In this document: positions 21,643 to 34,117 of the stretch, piece after piece
Layout of the letters: every line of letters begins with the position of its first letter
Position numbering within the stretch: the first letter of the stretch is position 1
NCBI GenBank assembly: GCA_012064415.1
Contig: SSNU01000311.1
Span: 280,787 to 344,786 of the forward strand
DNA from: Gyrodactylus bullatarudis
Lineage: Eukaryota > Platyhelminthes > Monogenea > Gyrodactylidea > Gyrodactylidae
Direction: 5' to 3'
DNA length: 64,000 bases
The notes under the pieces: generated by a model
Seen by the model: only the letters and a program-made list of their open reading frames with translations
What the model was told of the DNA's origin: nothing
Database searches by the model: none
Translations under genes and position numbers: made by a program

Positions 21643-24410
21643 AATGTATAGTCGAAATGATAATGATAATTACTGCAATTAAATTACAAGTCAAAACAAA
21701 ACTAAAATTTATAATTCGAGGGACTACTTCTAAGTATATACCCAATATTATTATTTTCTTGTATACTGTGATAAAGTAAGTAAATAAAATCTTAGCAGCC
21801 TCTGTACATAAAACGAAGTTAAAGATTCTGATAATTTTTAAAAATTGTAAATTCTTTCTGTTCTAATAATATGTCAACGCGAGAGTACTTGGTATATCAC
21901 CATAATAATACTCTTCTTCATGAAATGTTCACTACTTTCGTTATAAAAAATTGTTGTTACATGACAAAATTGGCAATTTGAAAAATTGAGTATTGTTCAA
22001 ATTTTATTGCTAAAATGAAGGAGCGTTTTCAATGAAAAATAAAATGAAATTTTTAAAATTGATATCAGAAAACTCGGCACGAAAATAAGGTTAAACATTT
22101 CACCCTACCATAATTTTTTTCCTTCCCAATGAATATGTAACGAAAAAATTTTCCCCTTGATTAGCTAAATACATGTTATGATCTTAGTTGATCTCGCTCA
22201 AATTTGATCATTTATTTATGTATAAATTGTCTACTTGATAGATGAATTATTCAGAGAAATCTTTCCTGTTGAATAAGCATCACTTGAGCGTTCTATCTGT
22301 TCAAAATGATGGAAAATAATAATCAGAGAAGAGTAAAAATCTGATTCATTCACCCAGCATAAATGAATTTAGTATCAAGCCATATTCAGTCTGAAATTGG
22401 CAGAAAATGTTCGTCTGGAAACCAGGAAACTTTTTTCTTGTAGATACTTTTACCTGTTCAAAGGGAAAACGCAGTGATTAATACATTTTCATTCATTTTA
22501 ATCACGTAATTTGAGAACAAAGAATTAATCTAAACTATCTTAACAATAAAACTCTAGCCATTATACAAAGTTCAGTGCATAAAAGAGTTAATTAACAATT
22601 TATAGTTACAGTTGACTTTACATATGAAACTTGTTCTAAACTGAAAAAGATTTATCTTTTTGACATATAAAAATAGATGTTTATTCATTGTTCAACCCTC
22701 ATTAATCTGTCAGGATATGAATTGAAATTTAATAAAATAAACTTCTTATACATTTTTTCAAATATTGATTAGTTATATATATCGTATGAAAAGTCTGCCT
22801 TTCAAACCTTCTTCTACATGCCTATACTCAATCTTACATTTTCATTTAAAATCAAAATATAGAAATACTAATTAATGTAGATAATTATCCCAGTCACAAT
22901 CAAATATCAAATAAAAGTCTATGAATAATAAATTATATGGGCGAAAGAAATTTTGGTCACTAGAGGAATTTTGTTTATTTGAAATTTGCAAGAGATTTCT
23001 TTACCATCTTCCGAAAGAGAAATATCATTGTGATATAAAAATGACCTTTAAGTATAAATGTACTTGAATATTCATTTTTTGTCAAAAAATAATAGATATA
23101 CTATATCGAGAGACTTTCAAAATTGCATTTTTACTCTGTGTGTTCAAAATTCTCTATACAAGTATTTGTATGAATCGAGCATTTCTTACACTCTAAAAAA
23201 TAAAATCTCTACATTGAGCTCTTCAAGAAGTTGTTAGTCCCTCTCTCAACTATGTCGTCCTATGGTCTGAATCAGGCTTGAGCTAAAATCTGAAACTTAT
23301 GCAAAGTGACAGATGAAAATAACCAGAATTACCGATTTTATTTTAAGGTAGTTGAAGGTTTCATAATTAATTCTTTTGAACACATTAGGAATTTTATTTT
23401 CACCCATTCATCTCCCTTCATCACCTGGATTTTTTTGTGTTAATTCTAGCAATAGCTTGAATTTGATTAAGGCATTGTTGTTGTTGTAAATCATTTAATT
23501 TTTTAAATAAGTTTAATGCAACTTAAGAATAGTAAAATCAAATTTATTGAGTAAATAATGAGAGAAATCTCAGAAGAACTAAACTCCATAATAGTTTATG
23601 ATGATTTAAATAAACAAATTTTGTGTTAACCTCAGAAAGATTATAAACCTAGAGAATAGTTCTACAAATAATTGTTCAAGAAATATGATATAGCAATATA
23701 TATTCAAACATTTGGAATAGCTCATTCCTTCAGCTTGTTTGAGGTTAAGTTCAGTCAGTTCATCTTAAAAAAATTTTATTTTTCAGCAATTAATGGGTAT
23801 GAATTAATTTTAGATTGAATAGGTTTGAAATAAAAATTTACTTTATTTTAAAATTAATTAATTATCAACTAGTACTAAAATTGTTTTGATCCACGATCGC
23901 GATGGTATCTGAAATATTCAATAAATATGAAATATAAAAATCATTTGGAATATAATCATACATTTTCCGATCATACGGGAAGAGAAGAGATTTTCATGAA
24001 TTATTGATTTAGCAGATAATTAATTTCATTTTTGAAATGGTAGTGTGATTATTCAACAGGTCAGATTTCAAGTTTTATCGAATTTTGAATGGCTTTTTCG
24101 ATAGGAATACAAAAGTTTTATAGATTGAAGAGAGCTCTGAGTACAATCGTCTCATCCACTGAACTAGCTACTTGTGTAAATCAGTACTGAAACGTTTAGA
24201 AGAGGCTTTAGAAAAAGGTTTGTTAAATTCCAATTAAATTTACTTTTACTGATGTTTATAAAGAATTACTATGTATAATAAATTAGTTCTGAGTAGAGCA
24301 CCGCTTTTCTTCTAAAGATATACTGTAATATATTCAGACTCCAATGATAAGCTTGATTATCTATTTCAAAATAACTAGAAAATTAGATTATATTTAGATT
24401 AGGACACATG
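21643..24410. other. AT-rich intergenic sequence
   Basis: No gene is supported. A stretch near 23345-23430 weakly resembles the sequence at 33485-33570 inside the Penelope-like repeat and may be a very old copy. Confidence 0.4.
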
Positions 24411-24876
24411 TATATGTTACCGTGAATCTGGGAAATAAGTGAGTGTCGATAATTCACTAGTGTATGTTGGTAATCAGTGTGACTTTAGTGAATCTAGCTA
24501 ATTAGCCCTCAATACCCAAACACAATGAGAAGGTCAGTGAATTCAACAGCTCAACTTATCGATTAAATTTTTTGAGAAAAAATTAAAGCATTAAATATTT
24601 ATTTATTGCCATAAGTAAGAGAATGATCAAGAGTTACATAAAACTTGATTCTTTTCACATTTACAGGTTAGGGTTTTACAATTTGAGTCAATCAAATTTG
24701 AATATTTCAATTTGAAAAATTTAATCGATGAGTTGAGCTGTTGAATTCACTGACCTTCTCATTGTGTTTGGGTAATGAGGGCTAATTAGCTAGATTCACT
24801 AAAGTCACACTGATTACCAACATACACTAGGGAATCATCGACACTCACTTATTTCCCAGATTCACGGTAACATATA
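24411..24876. mobile_element. Fold-back element, ~165-bp arms
   Basis: The left arm 24411-24576 and right arm 24713-24876 are near-perfect reverse complements (for example TTACCGTGAATCTGGGAAAT against ATTTCCCAGATTCACGGTAA). They are separated by about 136 bp of AT-rich loop. Both outer edges lie in TATATA-type sequence. There is no coding sequence. This is a fold-back or MITE-type transposon; a transcript could form a long hairpin. Confidence 0.85.
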
Positions 24877-25464
24877 TATATGACTCGAAAAAATTTCTGG
24901 CTCAGTTTGTATCCTACCTTGTAGTGCGATAATCAAATTACAATTTTAACTCAAGATGAGCTCGAATATTCTGCACGGTAGAATTAAAAATCATTTTAGG
25001 GTTTACAACAAAAGACCGTGTGAATCATTCAGTTCTGAGCTATTGAAGAGATACTTTTCAATTATTAATCAGAATCTTGTCTCCTTATTTGGAAAGAAAC
25101 TTCATTTATTTCAAATGAGAAATTAAAATAGGTAAAATTTTGAATCTGGGTCCACTGGGAACCATTAGTATGACATTTTACAAAGGCTATCATTATTCTT
25201 TTCCAGAGTTTACATGTTGAAACATAATTTTTACTATCATTTACTAGGATTTCTTTTGCAAAACTGTAATTTGCATATCTGCTTTAAAAATATCGTTATC
25301 AATAGGAAATATTCTTATTAATAATCAATATGCTTTCGTGATAAATTTCTCTTGTTTTTCTGCTCAACTCTGTGTATCTCATGAATAGTTATGATGATTG
25401 AAACATGTTCTTCAACAGAGAATTCCTCTCATTGAATGAAAACCCCTATAAAATAATTTTACTT
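24877..25464. other. Intergenic spacer between two TIR elements
   Basis: I see nothing recognisable in this stretch. Confidence 0.4.
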
Positions 25465-25724
25465 CATAAGAAAGAAGGTGATGCCAATTAGTAGTAAGAA
25501 TATAGCGCTTTTATTTCGTAACATACTCATCAGCTTATACATGCCAGATTTATATAAAGAAAATCTGTACAAAATATTGGTTTTGAATCTGATTGGCCAG
25601 TTTTTGGTGCGTAAGTACCTCTGTTTTACATGTAATATATTGGACAGCTTTGGGATATACATGTAAGAGTCATGTATATCCCTATCACATCTTATTACCA
25701 ATTGGCATCACCTTCTTTCTTATG
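25465..25724. mobile_element. 260-bp MITE with ~36-bp TIRs
   Basis: The terminal repeats start CATAAGAAAGAAGGTGATGC and are perfect over the outer 25 bp, then continue with few mismatches to about 36 bp (25465-25500 and 25689-25724). TA dinucleotides sit at matching places near both ends, compatible with a mariner-type origin. Near the right end GGGATATACATG and its complement form a 12-bp hairpin stem (about 25651-25682). Open frames across it are by-products of the symmetry. Partial relatives occur at 51500-51600 and, more weakly, 55800-55860. Confidence 0.8.
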
Positions 25725-26426
25725 GAAATAACCATAGCACAACTAAAATCAGAGATCCAAACATTTCTCTCTCTCAATGAATTTTACTTTAATTTTTGAA
25801 AAAATAAATAAATTTTTCAGCCATTCTTTGAAGAAGAATTAATTTTGAGCGCTAAAAGGATTCCTTTGAAGCATTCTTTCTATTTGTTTTTCTTTTCTGT
25901 ATCTCTTTGTTTTTTAACTTGAAATAATAAATTGCAGGATGATGGACTGAATAAATTGTTCAGAACAATTTTAACTAGTTTTATCGTTTAGAGATGAGCA
26001 GAGACATCGGTTTTGAGCTGAGTTACCTATGTAAGACTAAAACCTATAATCTTCAATTTCTATTTTTGTTAAAATCCTATATATATGCTATGTATTACAC
26101 TTATAAGTATGCCCAAGATAAAGGCCTTTATATTTGAAAATTTTGGCATCTTTTTCTTTCCTTGAAATTAAGTTTATATTTTTAGCAACAAAATAAAACG
26201 ATGCACTACTCATCACAGGATTACATCATCACTAACTAAGAATGTTGAATTTTATTTGTCTTTCAAAATAATACTTATATCGTAAGAAATCGTAATTCTA
26301 GATCGGATAAAAATTATCAGTGATAATTTATCATTAACTCTCACAAATATATTTCGAATAAATTCGAAACTAAGTTAAAACATTTTTAGGCATCATACTA
26401 ATTGACAAAATTCTACAGATTTTACA

Positions 26427-27102
26427 TTAACCCTTTCGATATCAGAGGTCATGTATGACCTCTATGTTCAAACTGACTTTTTTCAATGATTTTGAAACAT
26501 TTTTTATGATTATTTTTTGATAGTATATCACAAACTATCTTAGTTTGCTATCATGCTATATTTTTGCTAGCCAGGCATAAGAATGCCATTGATATTTGAA
26601 CTTTTACCGAAGGAAGTAGAATTCCTTAATTCATGATTCTTTTTGATCGAAATTATTAAACTTATCAATGTTCAGAGATAATAAGATTAATTTCCGTATA
26701 AGCTAAATAGTTAATTCAAAACAAGGTATATTTTTTATGCATGAAATAAATGAGCAGTTCCATCAATAGTCTCGTGAAAATGGGGCAATTTTCAACCCCA
26801 TTTTTACCTTAGATCTTCAATATCTAGGTTTTTGGGATAAGATCGAATGAAATTTAAAAGATATCCTTTTTGACATTAATTGAGTCTTTGAAACAATTAA
26901 CTTTCAAATAAATCCCTTCATTGGCAAAGTTTCACTCTAAATTACTCACCAGCAGATGGGATTTTCAATATAAATCAGACCCTGATGAAATTATATGTAA
27001 GAAAAAATTTTTGTCCTATTAAATTTTTTTTATCATCACATTTTAGGTGAGAGAATTAAGCCTGAAACTTTATTCGTTCAGCTATGGTATCGAAAGGGTT
27101 AA
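26427..27102. mobile_element. piggyBac-type MITE flanked by TTAA
   Basis: The element 26431-27098 (668 bp) is bounded on both sides by TTAA (26427-26430 and 27099-27102), the target site of piggyBac. It begins CCCTTTCGATATCAGAGG and ends with the inverse of CCCTTTCGATACCA, giving a 14-bp TIR with one mismatch. A subterminal palindrome AGAGGTCATGTATGACCTCT follows the left TIR. There is no transposase frame. A decayed relative of its left half is at 63590-63728. Confidence 0.85.
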
Positions 27103-29068
27103 CATCGAATCATGTATCTTTAATTGATACTTATAGTATTCCAAGAGAAAAATGTAAATATAAAACTACTTTAGAGAAAAACACACCATTTCAAAAGTAA
27201 ATATAGTAAATCTTTTTGAAATCAGTCTTCATATGAGCATTTTATCTCTAAAAATTTGTCTTGCCTCATTCTGCATGGTTAAATTCATCTTGAGAAAATT
27301 AGGAAAAATAGTATGAAATGCATAATTTTCATTCATTGATTTTTTATTAGATTTGATGCTAAACTTGTCTGATCTCCAGTAAAGAAATACAAAAAGTAAA
27401 TTTCCAATGCCAATGATAATGAAAAATTATGTCTGGTATCTGAATAATTGCGGATTATTCTTCAATCTTGAACCAGGCATAAAGAAATTCAAAATTATCT
27501 AATACTATTGAAGAAAAAATTTAATCCAGAACATCAATCAAAACACATGTGAGTCGGATTTATTTTCACCTTTTGAAATTATAGTCTCATCTGAATTAGT
27601 ACTATCGTTAAAAACTAGAGTTTCAACTTCTCGTAGCTATTCTTTTGTAGAAAATTGTAGATTCTCAAATCCCAATTTGCTCAGAAAACGTAACTTATTA
27701 AACGCTACATGTACTGAGAATTTCTTCATAGCCCTTGAAATTTCTATGAATACAATAAATTCGCATAGGTTAGACAAAGAGTTTTAATGAATAAAACCTA
27801 TTAATTCCACTGCTGTTCAAATTTAGAAAGGAATTCACTCATATATTTTATTGATTCTCTGTGCATTACTAGAGGGCTACTACTATCTATTTCAATATGT
27901 GAATTATAAAATTTTTAGTTCGGAAGTTTCGTAGAAATTGTAATAAATTCTGGATAGATTTTTTTATTTACAGTGATATTTCTTAATTTTTGAGTTATTC
28001 TTTCATTCTTCTCTATTTTTCTTTTTGATTCCCATCATATACTGCCTGCTTCGATAGAAATTGGCTTATCAGTATTTTCCATACCAAAAGCATATCTGTC
28101 AAGAAGACTAGAATATTTCCCACTTGTTTTCATCTGGCCAATATTGATTCTTTTTTCCCTGACGGACAATTTCTCACACAAATAAATTCTTACTTTTACT
28201 CCTGATTAGTTAATTTATTTTATGTTTACCAAAAGAAAAACAATACTTTCCTATAGTTTTTAATGGGTGTATTTGTTTTCTTTTAATTTTTCATTCTCAA
28301 TTTATAGATAGATTTTATGACTATTTAATTTATCTATCACATTTATAAGAAGCATGAATTTCATTGAAATCCTATTGAAATGCCTATCTTTCACTTTTGT
28401 TGAGTCAGATAAAAGAATATTGTTTAGAAGAAAGTCATGAAGCAGGTATTAAATTGCTCAGAGAATTAGATTAGATAGAGAAAATAGTTGAACTAATTAT
28501 TTCCAAATGTGAAAAACTAACTAGAATCCAATTGGATGAACTGAGAATATTTTTTTTATATCTTAAGGATTATATTCTATTAAAGTAATTGATTTTCTCG
28601 CATTAACAAATTGGCCAAGCTGAAAGGATTTATAAATGAATTTCTTAATTGTGTATTTTTAAATATAGCAAAATAGACATTTTAAATTGAGTATTATTAT
28701 GATTATACATTGTTCTCTTTCTGTTTGATAAAACAATTTATCTAGCGAAATAAAGAGTTATGGAAAATATTGAAAACACTCTAGTTTTTTTTTTGAATAA
28801 AACAATCGTGCTCTGTTGGAGGGAGGGAATATTTTCTTTTGTCAAATTTGTGTTTTTTCGGATTTTCTTTTTCTCATACAAATGCAAAATAATAGTAATT
28901 TATGATAAAATATATTTACAGATTTTCAACATCCAGCTTTTGTCATTGTTTTTTCGTTTTTTTATGTTGGGGATAAAAAATAACTTTTCATTATCAACGA
29001 TCTTGAAAAAATAAGAGTATTTACATTATAAACTTGAAAATGACCAAATAATAATTTCATTAAACGGT
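27103..29068. other. AT-rich intergenic sequence, prominin 3' flank
   Basis: No gene is supported. The frame at 28760-29014 is Phe/Ile-rich and within chance length. I could not identify a clean AATAAA for the prominin-like gene close to its stop. Confidence 0.4.
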
Positions 29069-31621
29069 TCACATTGCATCAACTGGATACATTAGTGTTT
29101 GAGTTTGATATTTTTCACTGATTAAATCCCGGTCATCACGAGAAAAGGGTAAATCATAGAGAAATAAGTTTGAAAATAAATTTCCAATTGTACAAAACAT
29201 TGCAGCAATGCCAGCAAAAAACCATAAACAATTCAAGGGTCCCAAAAGACTTGAGCACATGGCGACACTAAAATCGTTGTACATATAATGTAAATTCAAA
29301 CACTTCCCCAAGGAACTCATTATTTTGGGTCCGAATCTTTTTGCCAACGCTAATGATTCGGGGCCCGTTGAAACAACCACAGTATTGTCATACATTATTT
29401 CAGCTGTTTTGACGAGTTCTTCTCGATTATTGAGAAGATCTCTGAGATTTTTCACTCTCTCAATAATCTTGTGAGCAAGTGGACTGGCTTTTTCTCTAGC
29501 ATTAAAGTCTTCTATTGCTTTTTTTATGTTCGCCAATGTTTCCATAAGCTCTTTAACACTATTTTTCACTTCTCCAAACTTTGAATCAACATCAGAGTTC
29601 TCACCAGTATAAAGTGTTAAGTTGTATTTGATTTGATTCATTTCATCCCATGATATACCTCTCGGCGGGTCGATCATTTCAAAAAAGTTTGTATCAATGT
29701 TATCAGTATTGATGTTCGCATCAGTTTTGTGGATTTGGCCGAGGCTAGACTCTTCCTTCTGGTCCATAAAGTTGGCCAAATCAAATTCTCTTATAGTCTT
29801 GGCCAAAATCTTCTTTCCTTCTGATAGAATTTTATTGGTCAATTGAGGATCGTTAACACTGGAGTAGTCGAAAGAATCAATGGCACTAAATGCGGCCAGA
29901 ATTCCTACATTATTCTGACAATTCATAGATAATCCATAAATAATATCCCTGACCTTGGGTAATGGATCTTCAGAATGTTGCTTAGTCTGATTAACAATCT
30001 TTTCCCATGAATCATCAAGTAACTCATTTAGCTTCGTATCAAGGTATGGCTTGTAATTTCCATTATCTGTGCTAACAAGTGACTCCATAGGATTCATATA
30101 CCGACAAGCTTCTGTGTACATATATCCTCCAGTCATGAAGAGCATACAAGAATAGATTAACATGAAACAAATGAACGCATAGCACAGACAGGATAACGCC
30201 TTTAGAGTACTTCGTTGAGTCTTTGAGACTTTTATACTGCTCATAAAATAAATGTAGACATTGAATGATGTGAATAATCCGCATAAAAGAACCAAACTCC
30301 AAAATATCACGTTGAAGCCAAGGATTATCTGGGGATATTTTTTTATTGGATCTTCAGTTTCATTAAGGTAGAGGATGATCTTTTCAATAATCAAGTCTTT
30401 GTTTTCCCTAATCTTAACGTCAAGATCATGGAATTTTTTCAGGACAGAATTTCTCACCTCTTGAGAGATATTCACAACTTTATTGAGCTCTTCAATACTC
30501 CGAGTTCTTTGCTCCTCACGGATGCGGTCATTCTTTAAATGTTTCTCTTCGAGATTTTCATTCTTCAGTTCGTTATGTATGAATACTAAACTACTTGGGA
30601 TTATATCAATGGGAGATTTAACCTTAATGTCATAAGAAATCTTTGTAAATGTCTCTCGACAATCATTGGAACAATTGCCCGGTTTTAATTCATCAATGGC
30701 GATGGCAAAGTTGCGCTTGTTCTTCTCCAACTCCTTGACCTGATTCTGATAATTCACTTTGAGTGCATCGAGTTGAGTTAATTTATCACGAAGCTTAATA
30801 TTCAGGTCGATAAGTTGGGTTGCCTCTTTGGACAGTTCGTCAGTGCCGAGGATTTCCTCGAGCTTTTGCGAAAATTTCAAGGAAGATTCAGTTTGCATTT
30901 GAACTGTCGCCTCAATCAGTTCATCGATAACTGGATTGACACTCTTCAATGTATTCTCATAGAAATTGTCCAAATATATTTTTAAATGTGCTGTCCCACT
31001 GATTATTCTCGGTATAATTGTATTGCCATTATTCAATAGCTTGTGGACATTTTCTTGAGAATAGTTATTTTTCGAAACTTTCATATGTGTTGAGAGGTTA
31101 ACATGTAGCTCTGATGTTGCAATGAAACCAAAAATGCCTGATATTAGCGTGAAAAAAGTTGATAACGATATGGTGACGAGGACAAGTCGATTGAAATAAG
31201 ATTGATTTTTCAATTTCTTTCTTGAATTTCTAAGAAAGACTGGTATTTTGAAGAAATTTTTCCATATCTTTGAATTCTTCCATTTCTTTTCCGTTGGTGA
31301 ATAATCCGAATTTTCAGAGTTTGCTGCATTCAACGCTGGTTTATTATCATCCTTAAACCGAAATTTCCAAATAATTCCAATCGTTATCAATATTGATATT
31401 ATCCAAACGAATGTTGACAGTAGGCCAACTATGAATCCTCCAGATTGTAACGTATTTATTGAATGTTCCTTAAAAAGATATAGGATATTCTCCTTGTTCA
31501 TCTCTAAGCCGTTTGAGGAAAAGAAATTTGTTCCTTTTAAAATACTTATCAATATTCCACCATCGTAATAATATTTGGCTGAATTCGCCACAACATTTGG
31601 TAGGTTATAGAACATGTCCAT
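29069..31621 (-). CDS. Prominin-like five-pass membrane protein
   Basis: This intronless 850-aa frame has the prominin plan: TM1 about 61-86, TM2 146-168, TM3 431-459, TM4 474-498 and TM5 795-821, with two large extracellular loops (about 169-430 and 499-794) and a short cytoplasmic tail. Human prominin-1 has 865 aa and the same order. Both loops are rich in helical, charged sequence and carry paired cysteines such as C317/C321. A local motif PPRGISWDEM lies in loop 2. Prominins bind cholesterol in plasma-membrane protrusions and, in flies, shape rhabdomeres. The TM1-TM2 linker is basic, which supports a cytoplasmic side. There is no cleavable signal peptide before TM1, although vertebrate prominins have one; a TAA lies eleven codons upstream of the ATG, so an upstream exon would have to splice in. 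The family call rests on topology and size. Confidence 0.75.
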   Translation of the reverse strand: MDMFYNLPNVVANSAKYYYDGGILISILKGTNFFSSNGLEMNKENILYLFKEHSINTLQSGGFIVGLLSTFVWIISILITIGIIWKFRFKDDNKPALNAANSENSDYSPTEKKWKNSKIWKNFFKIPVFLRNSRKKLKNQSYFNRLVLVTISLSTFFTLISGIFGFIATSELHVNLSTHMKVSKNNYSQENVHKLLNNGNTIIPRIISGTAHLKIYLDNFYENTLKSVNPVIDELIEATVQMQTESSLKFSQKLEEILGTDELSKEATQLIDLNIKLRDKLTQLDALKVNYQNQVKELEKNKRNFAIAIDELKPGNCSNDCRETFTKISYDIKVKSPIDIIPSSLVFIHNELKNENLEEKHLKNDRIREEQRTRSIEELNKVVNISQEVRNSVLKKFHDLDVKIRENKDLIIEKIILYLNETEDPIKKYPQIILGFNVIFWSLVLLCGLFTSFNVYIYFMSSIKVSKTQRSTLKALSCLCYAFICFMLIYSCMLFMTGGYMYTEACRYMNPMESLVSTDNGNYKPYLDTKLNELLDDSWEKIVNQTKQHSEDPLPKVRDIIYGLSMNCQNNVGILAAFSAIDSFDYSSVNDPQLTNKILSEGKKILAKTIREFDLANFMDQKEESSLGQIHKTDANINTDNIDTNFFEMIDPPRGISWDEMNQIKYNLTLYTGENSDVDSKFGEVKNSVKELMETLANIKKAIEDFNAREKASPLAHKIIERVKNLRDLLNNREELVKTAEIMYDNTVVVSTGPESLALAKRFGPKIMSSLGKCLNLHYMYNDFSVAMCSSLLGPLNCLWFFAGIAAMFCTIGNLFSNLFLYDLPFSRDDRDLISEKYQTQTLMYPVDAM

Positions 31622-33287
31622 TAATTCAGGACAAGATTATTTTAAAAGTTGTCAAAAAAGAATTCAATAATTATTCTTATTTCTATACTTGAAAGTATCC
31701 AGTTTTTTCATTAGTCTTTGTTCTAGTCCTTACGATTGGCTGGTTGATATTCATCCAATCACATCGGGAGGTAAAATTATTTGTTTTCATTTAGTAGTTG
31801 ATTATTCATCATCGCCTGAAAATATGATAAGAATGTATTCTACAGTATTCATGACTATGATTTCTACATACCAGAAATATGTCTATAGATGATGAACCAT
31901 AGATAGAAATATAGTATTCTCTGCATATTCTAATAAAATATCATAATGAAAGGAATGTATATTAACTTTTAATGCACAAAAGAAATTTTTTACTGGATTC
32001 TTGATGTTTTTTTCATGAAATATCTGATTTTTGAAAATTATAAATAAATATTGAACACTTTTCATGTAGTTATAAATAACTCCGTTCTATCTAAAATATT
32101 CATCTTTCATTCCAAGAATATGTGATATTGATCAATTCAAAATAACATTTTCATCATTTTAACCATAAAAATCTTTATATTAACATTTATGAATTAGACT
32201 TTAACTAATTTTGAGTTCCTTCATCAAAATTGAATGTAAAATTTCAGATGAATTTCGATCAGCCTAACTCAAAAGAGAATTTAGAAATCAAGGTTTTTTC
32301 CTTAATTAGTGTTTAGGATAAATCTGATTTCATTATTTGTATGAAATAAAACATATTAATAGAAAAATTAGTGTTCGGCTTTCTTGCATCAATGTCTGTT
32401 CTGAAACTCTCATGAGCAAAAAACACACCAATGCTCTCAATTAAAGCTATGAAGTCAATTTAATTTTGACCTTCCGGTTATTTGTGCTATTTCACTAGAT
32501 ATCTAGTGATAAAACTCTCTTTTACTAGACGAGATAAATAGTTCTCAAGATGATTTGATGTTATATAATTGATTACTCTTCAATCTCATCATATGGTCTT
32601 ATCAACAACTTGAAATATTTCCAATCAATCTTTATCTTCCAAAAAGAGATATAATTTTGAATGTTTATTCTATTGAAAAATTTAATTTTTGATTTTAATA
32701 GTTCAACTTGAATTATAAATAGCATCTTGAATAGTTTTGTTCGAGATCCATGGATAAACTTGATTTTATATTTTAAAATATTTGTGAACACCGAGTCAGA
32801 TTGAAAAGATAATATTTTTCCTAAAATGAGAAATGAAATTTTTGAAGATTTTTATGATCACAATTAGACAAGGAAAACGAATACTAAATAAGATCTCAGG
32901 AATCATAATTATCGTCAAATTTAGATTATTTTATCGTTTTTACTGCTTTGAAATTATCATTATTTTAATTTTTCGTCTAAATTAGTGTCTCAATTAAAAT
33001 TCTAATGATGAAAATGCTTAAAAATTTTTTCATTCAAAGTTATTAAGAACACATCTACGAAAAATTCGGATAAATATGTATATAAATTGATATGGAGTTG
33101 GGAATCTATGATTTTTACATAATCTCGATTTTTTCCCAAAAGAAATATTCAAAGTCCTAATCAACTTGCCTGCTTTGACCATTTAAAGAAAAAAAATTTC
33201 AGATTTTCCTTTTTAAATTTTTACGAATTAGTAATTTATGTAGTTTTTCAAACATGTCCGAAAATCCACTTAAATTCATAATTTAGC
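31622..33287. other. AT-rich intergenic sequence upstream of the prominin-like gene
   Basis: This must include the prominin promoter, but I see no TATA box at a useful distance. Frames at 31689-31892 and 32573-32791 are chance length. Confidence 0.4.
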
Positions 33288-33412
33288 AGATTGAAAGAAA
33301 ATATATTAAAACCTAATGTAAATTTCTCAAAGCATCATCAGGGGTAATACTTTGAAAATGATATGAGTAAAGAGTTCATTTAAGATAATAATCTACAAAT
33401 TATGAAAAGGTA
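33288..33412. repeat. Dispersed repeat shared with the end of the window
   Basis: About 120 bp here, including the stretches ATATTAAAACC and CATCATCAG, match 63873-63997 at roughly 80% identity in the same orientation. In this copy it lies just upstream of the Penelope-like fragment and may be part of that element. Confidence 0.75.
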
Positions 33413-33476
33413 GAACTCAAAAAACACCAAAATTCTCCAAACAATAGCAACAGTGAAGAGAAAAGTGAAAAAGCTC

Positions 33477-34117
33477 ACATTGGCCAAGGTAGTTGAAGAT
33501 TATAGGAATAGTTTTTCGGAACACATAGATTAGGTTTATATAGGTTGATAAGAAATTTCTCTTTCACCCACCAGTGAATGGACTTACAAAATAGAGAACT
33601 TGAAGTTAAGTTTGAAGGAAAATGGTTATCGCAATAAATTTTTCGACAGATTCATGAATAGATCTATGGATAGAAACGAGGTTGTCGAAACAGATGAATT
33701 GGAGAAAACAACTATTTTTATGAAGCTAAGGTTCAAAAATGACATAAGAAGACTTAATGATCTCATCAATCAACATTATAACAACATACAATTGAAAATT
33801 GTATTTAAAAACTCAGAGATTATTTAGTTTGATTCATAAGGATTTACTGAAGCCAGAGGAGAAAACTCTATTAGTTTATAAATTCCAATGTGATTGTGGA
33901 TCCTCATATATAGGTATAACTATTAGGAAATTATCTACACGAGCGGAGGATCATCTGAAGAAAGAAACTGCGGTTACTAGGCATCTTAGTCAAGAAGAAC
34001 ATGCAGTTTTAATTGCTTATTTCTCCGTTTCATACAAAAACCCTTATGACGACAGTATAGATGTATGAGTGAAAGAGAAAAACTATTCCTATAATCTTCA
34101 ACTACCTTGGCCAATGT
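33477..34117 (+). mobile_element. Penelope-like retroelement fragment (GIY-YIG endonuclease) in inverted repeats
   Basis: Perfect 41-bp inverted repeats (33477-33517 and 34077-34117, starting ACATTGGCCAAGGTAGTTGA) enclose a decayed coding segment. The upstream frame (to about 33827) carries LKENGYRNKFFDR and a linker resembling the region after the RT domain of Penelope-like elements. A frameshift near 33800-33825 leads into a frame ending at 34068 with CDCGSSYIGITIRKLSTRAEDH, the GIY-YIG endonuclease core with its metal-linked CxC. No RT palm motifs are present, so the element is 5'-truncated and broken. The clade call rests on GIY-YIG following this linker. Confidence 0.82.
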
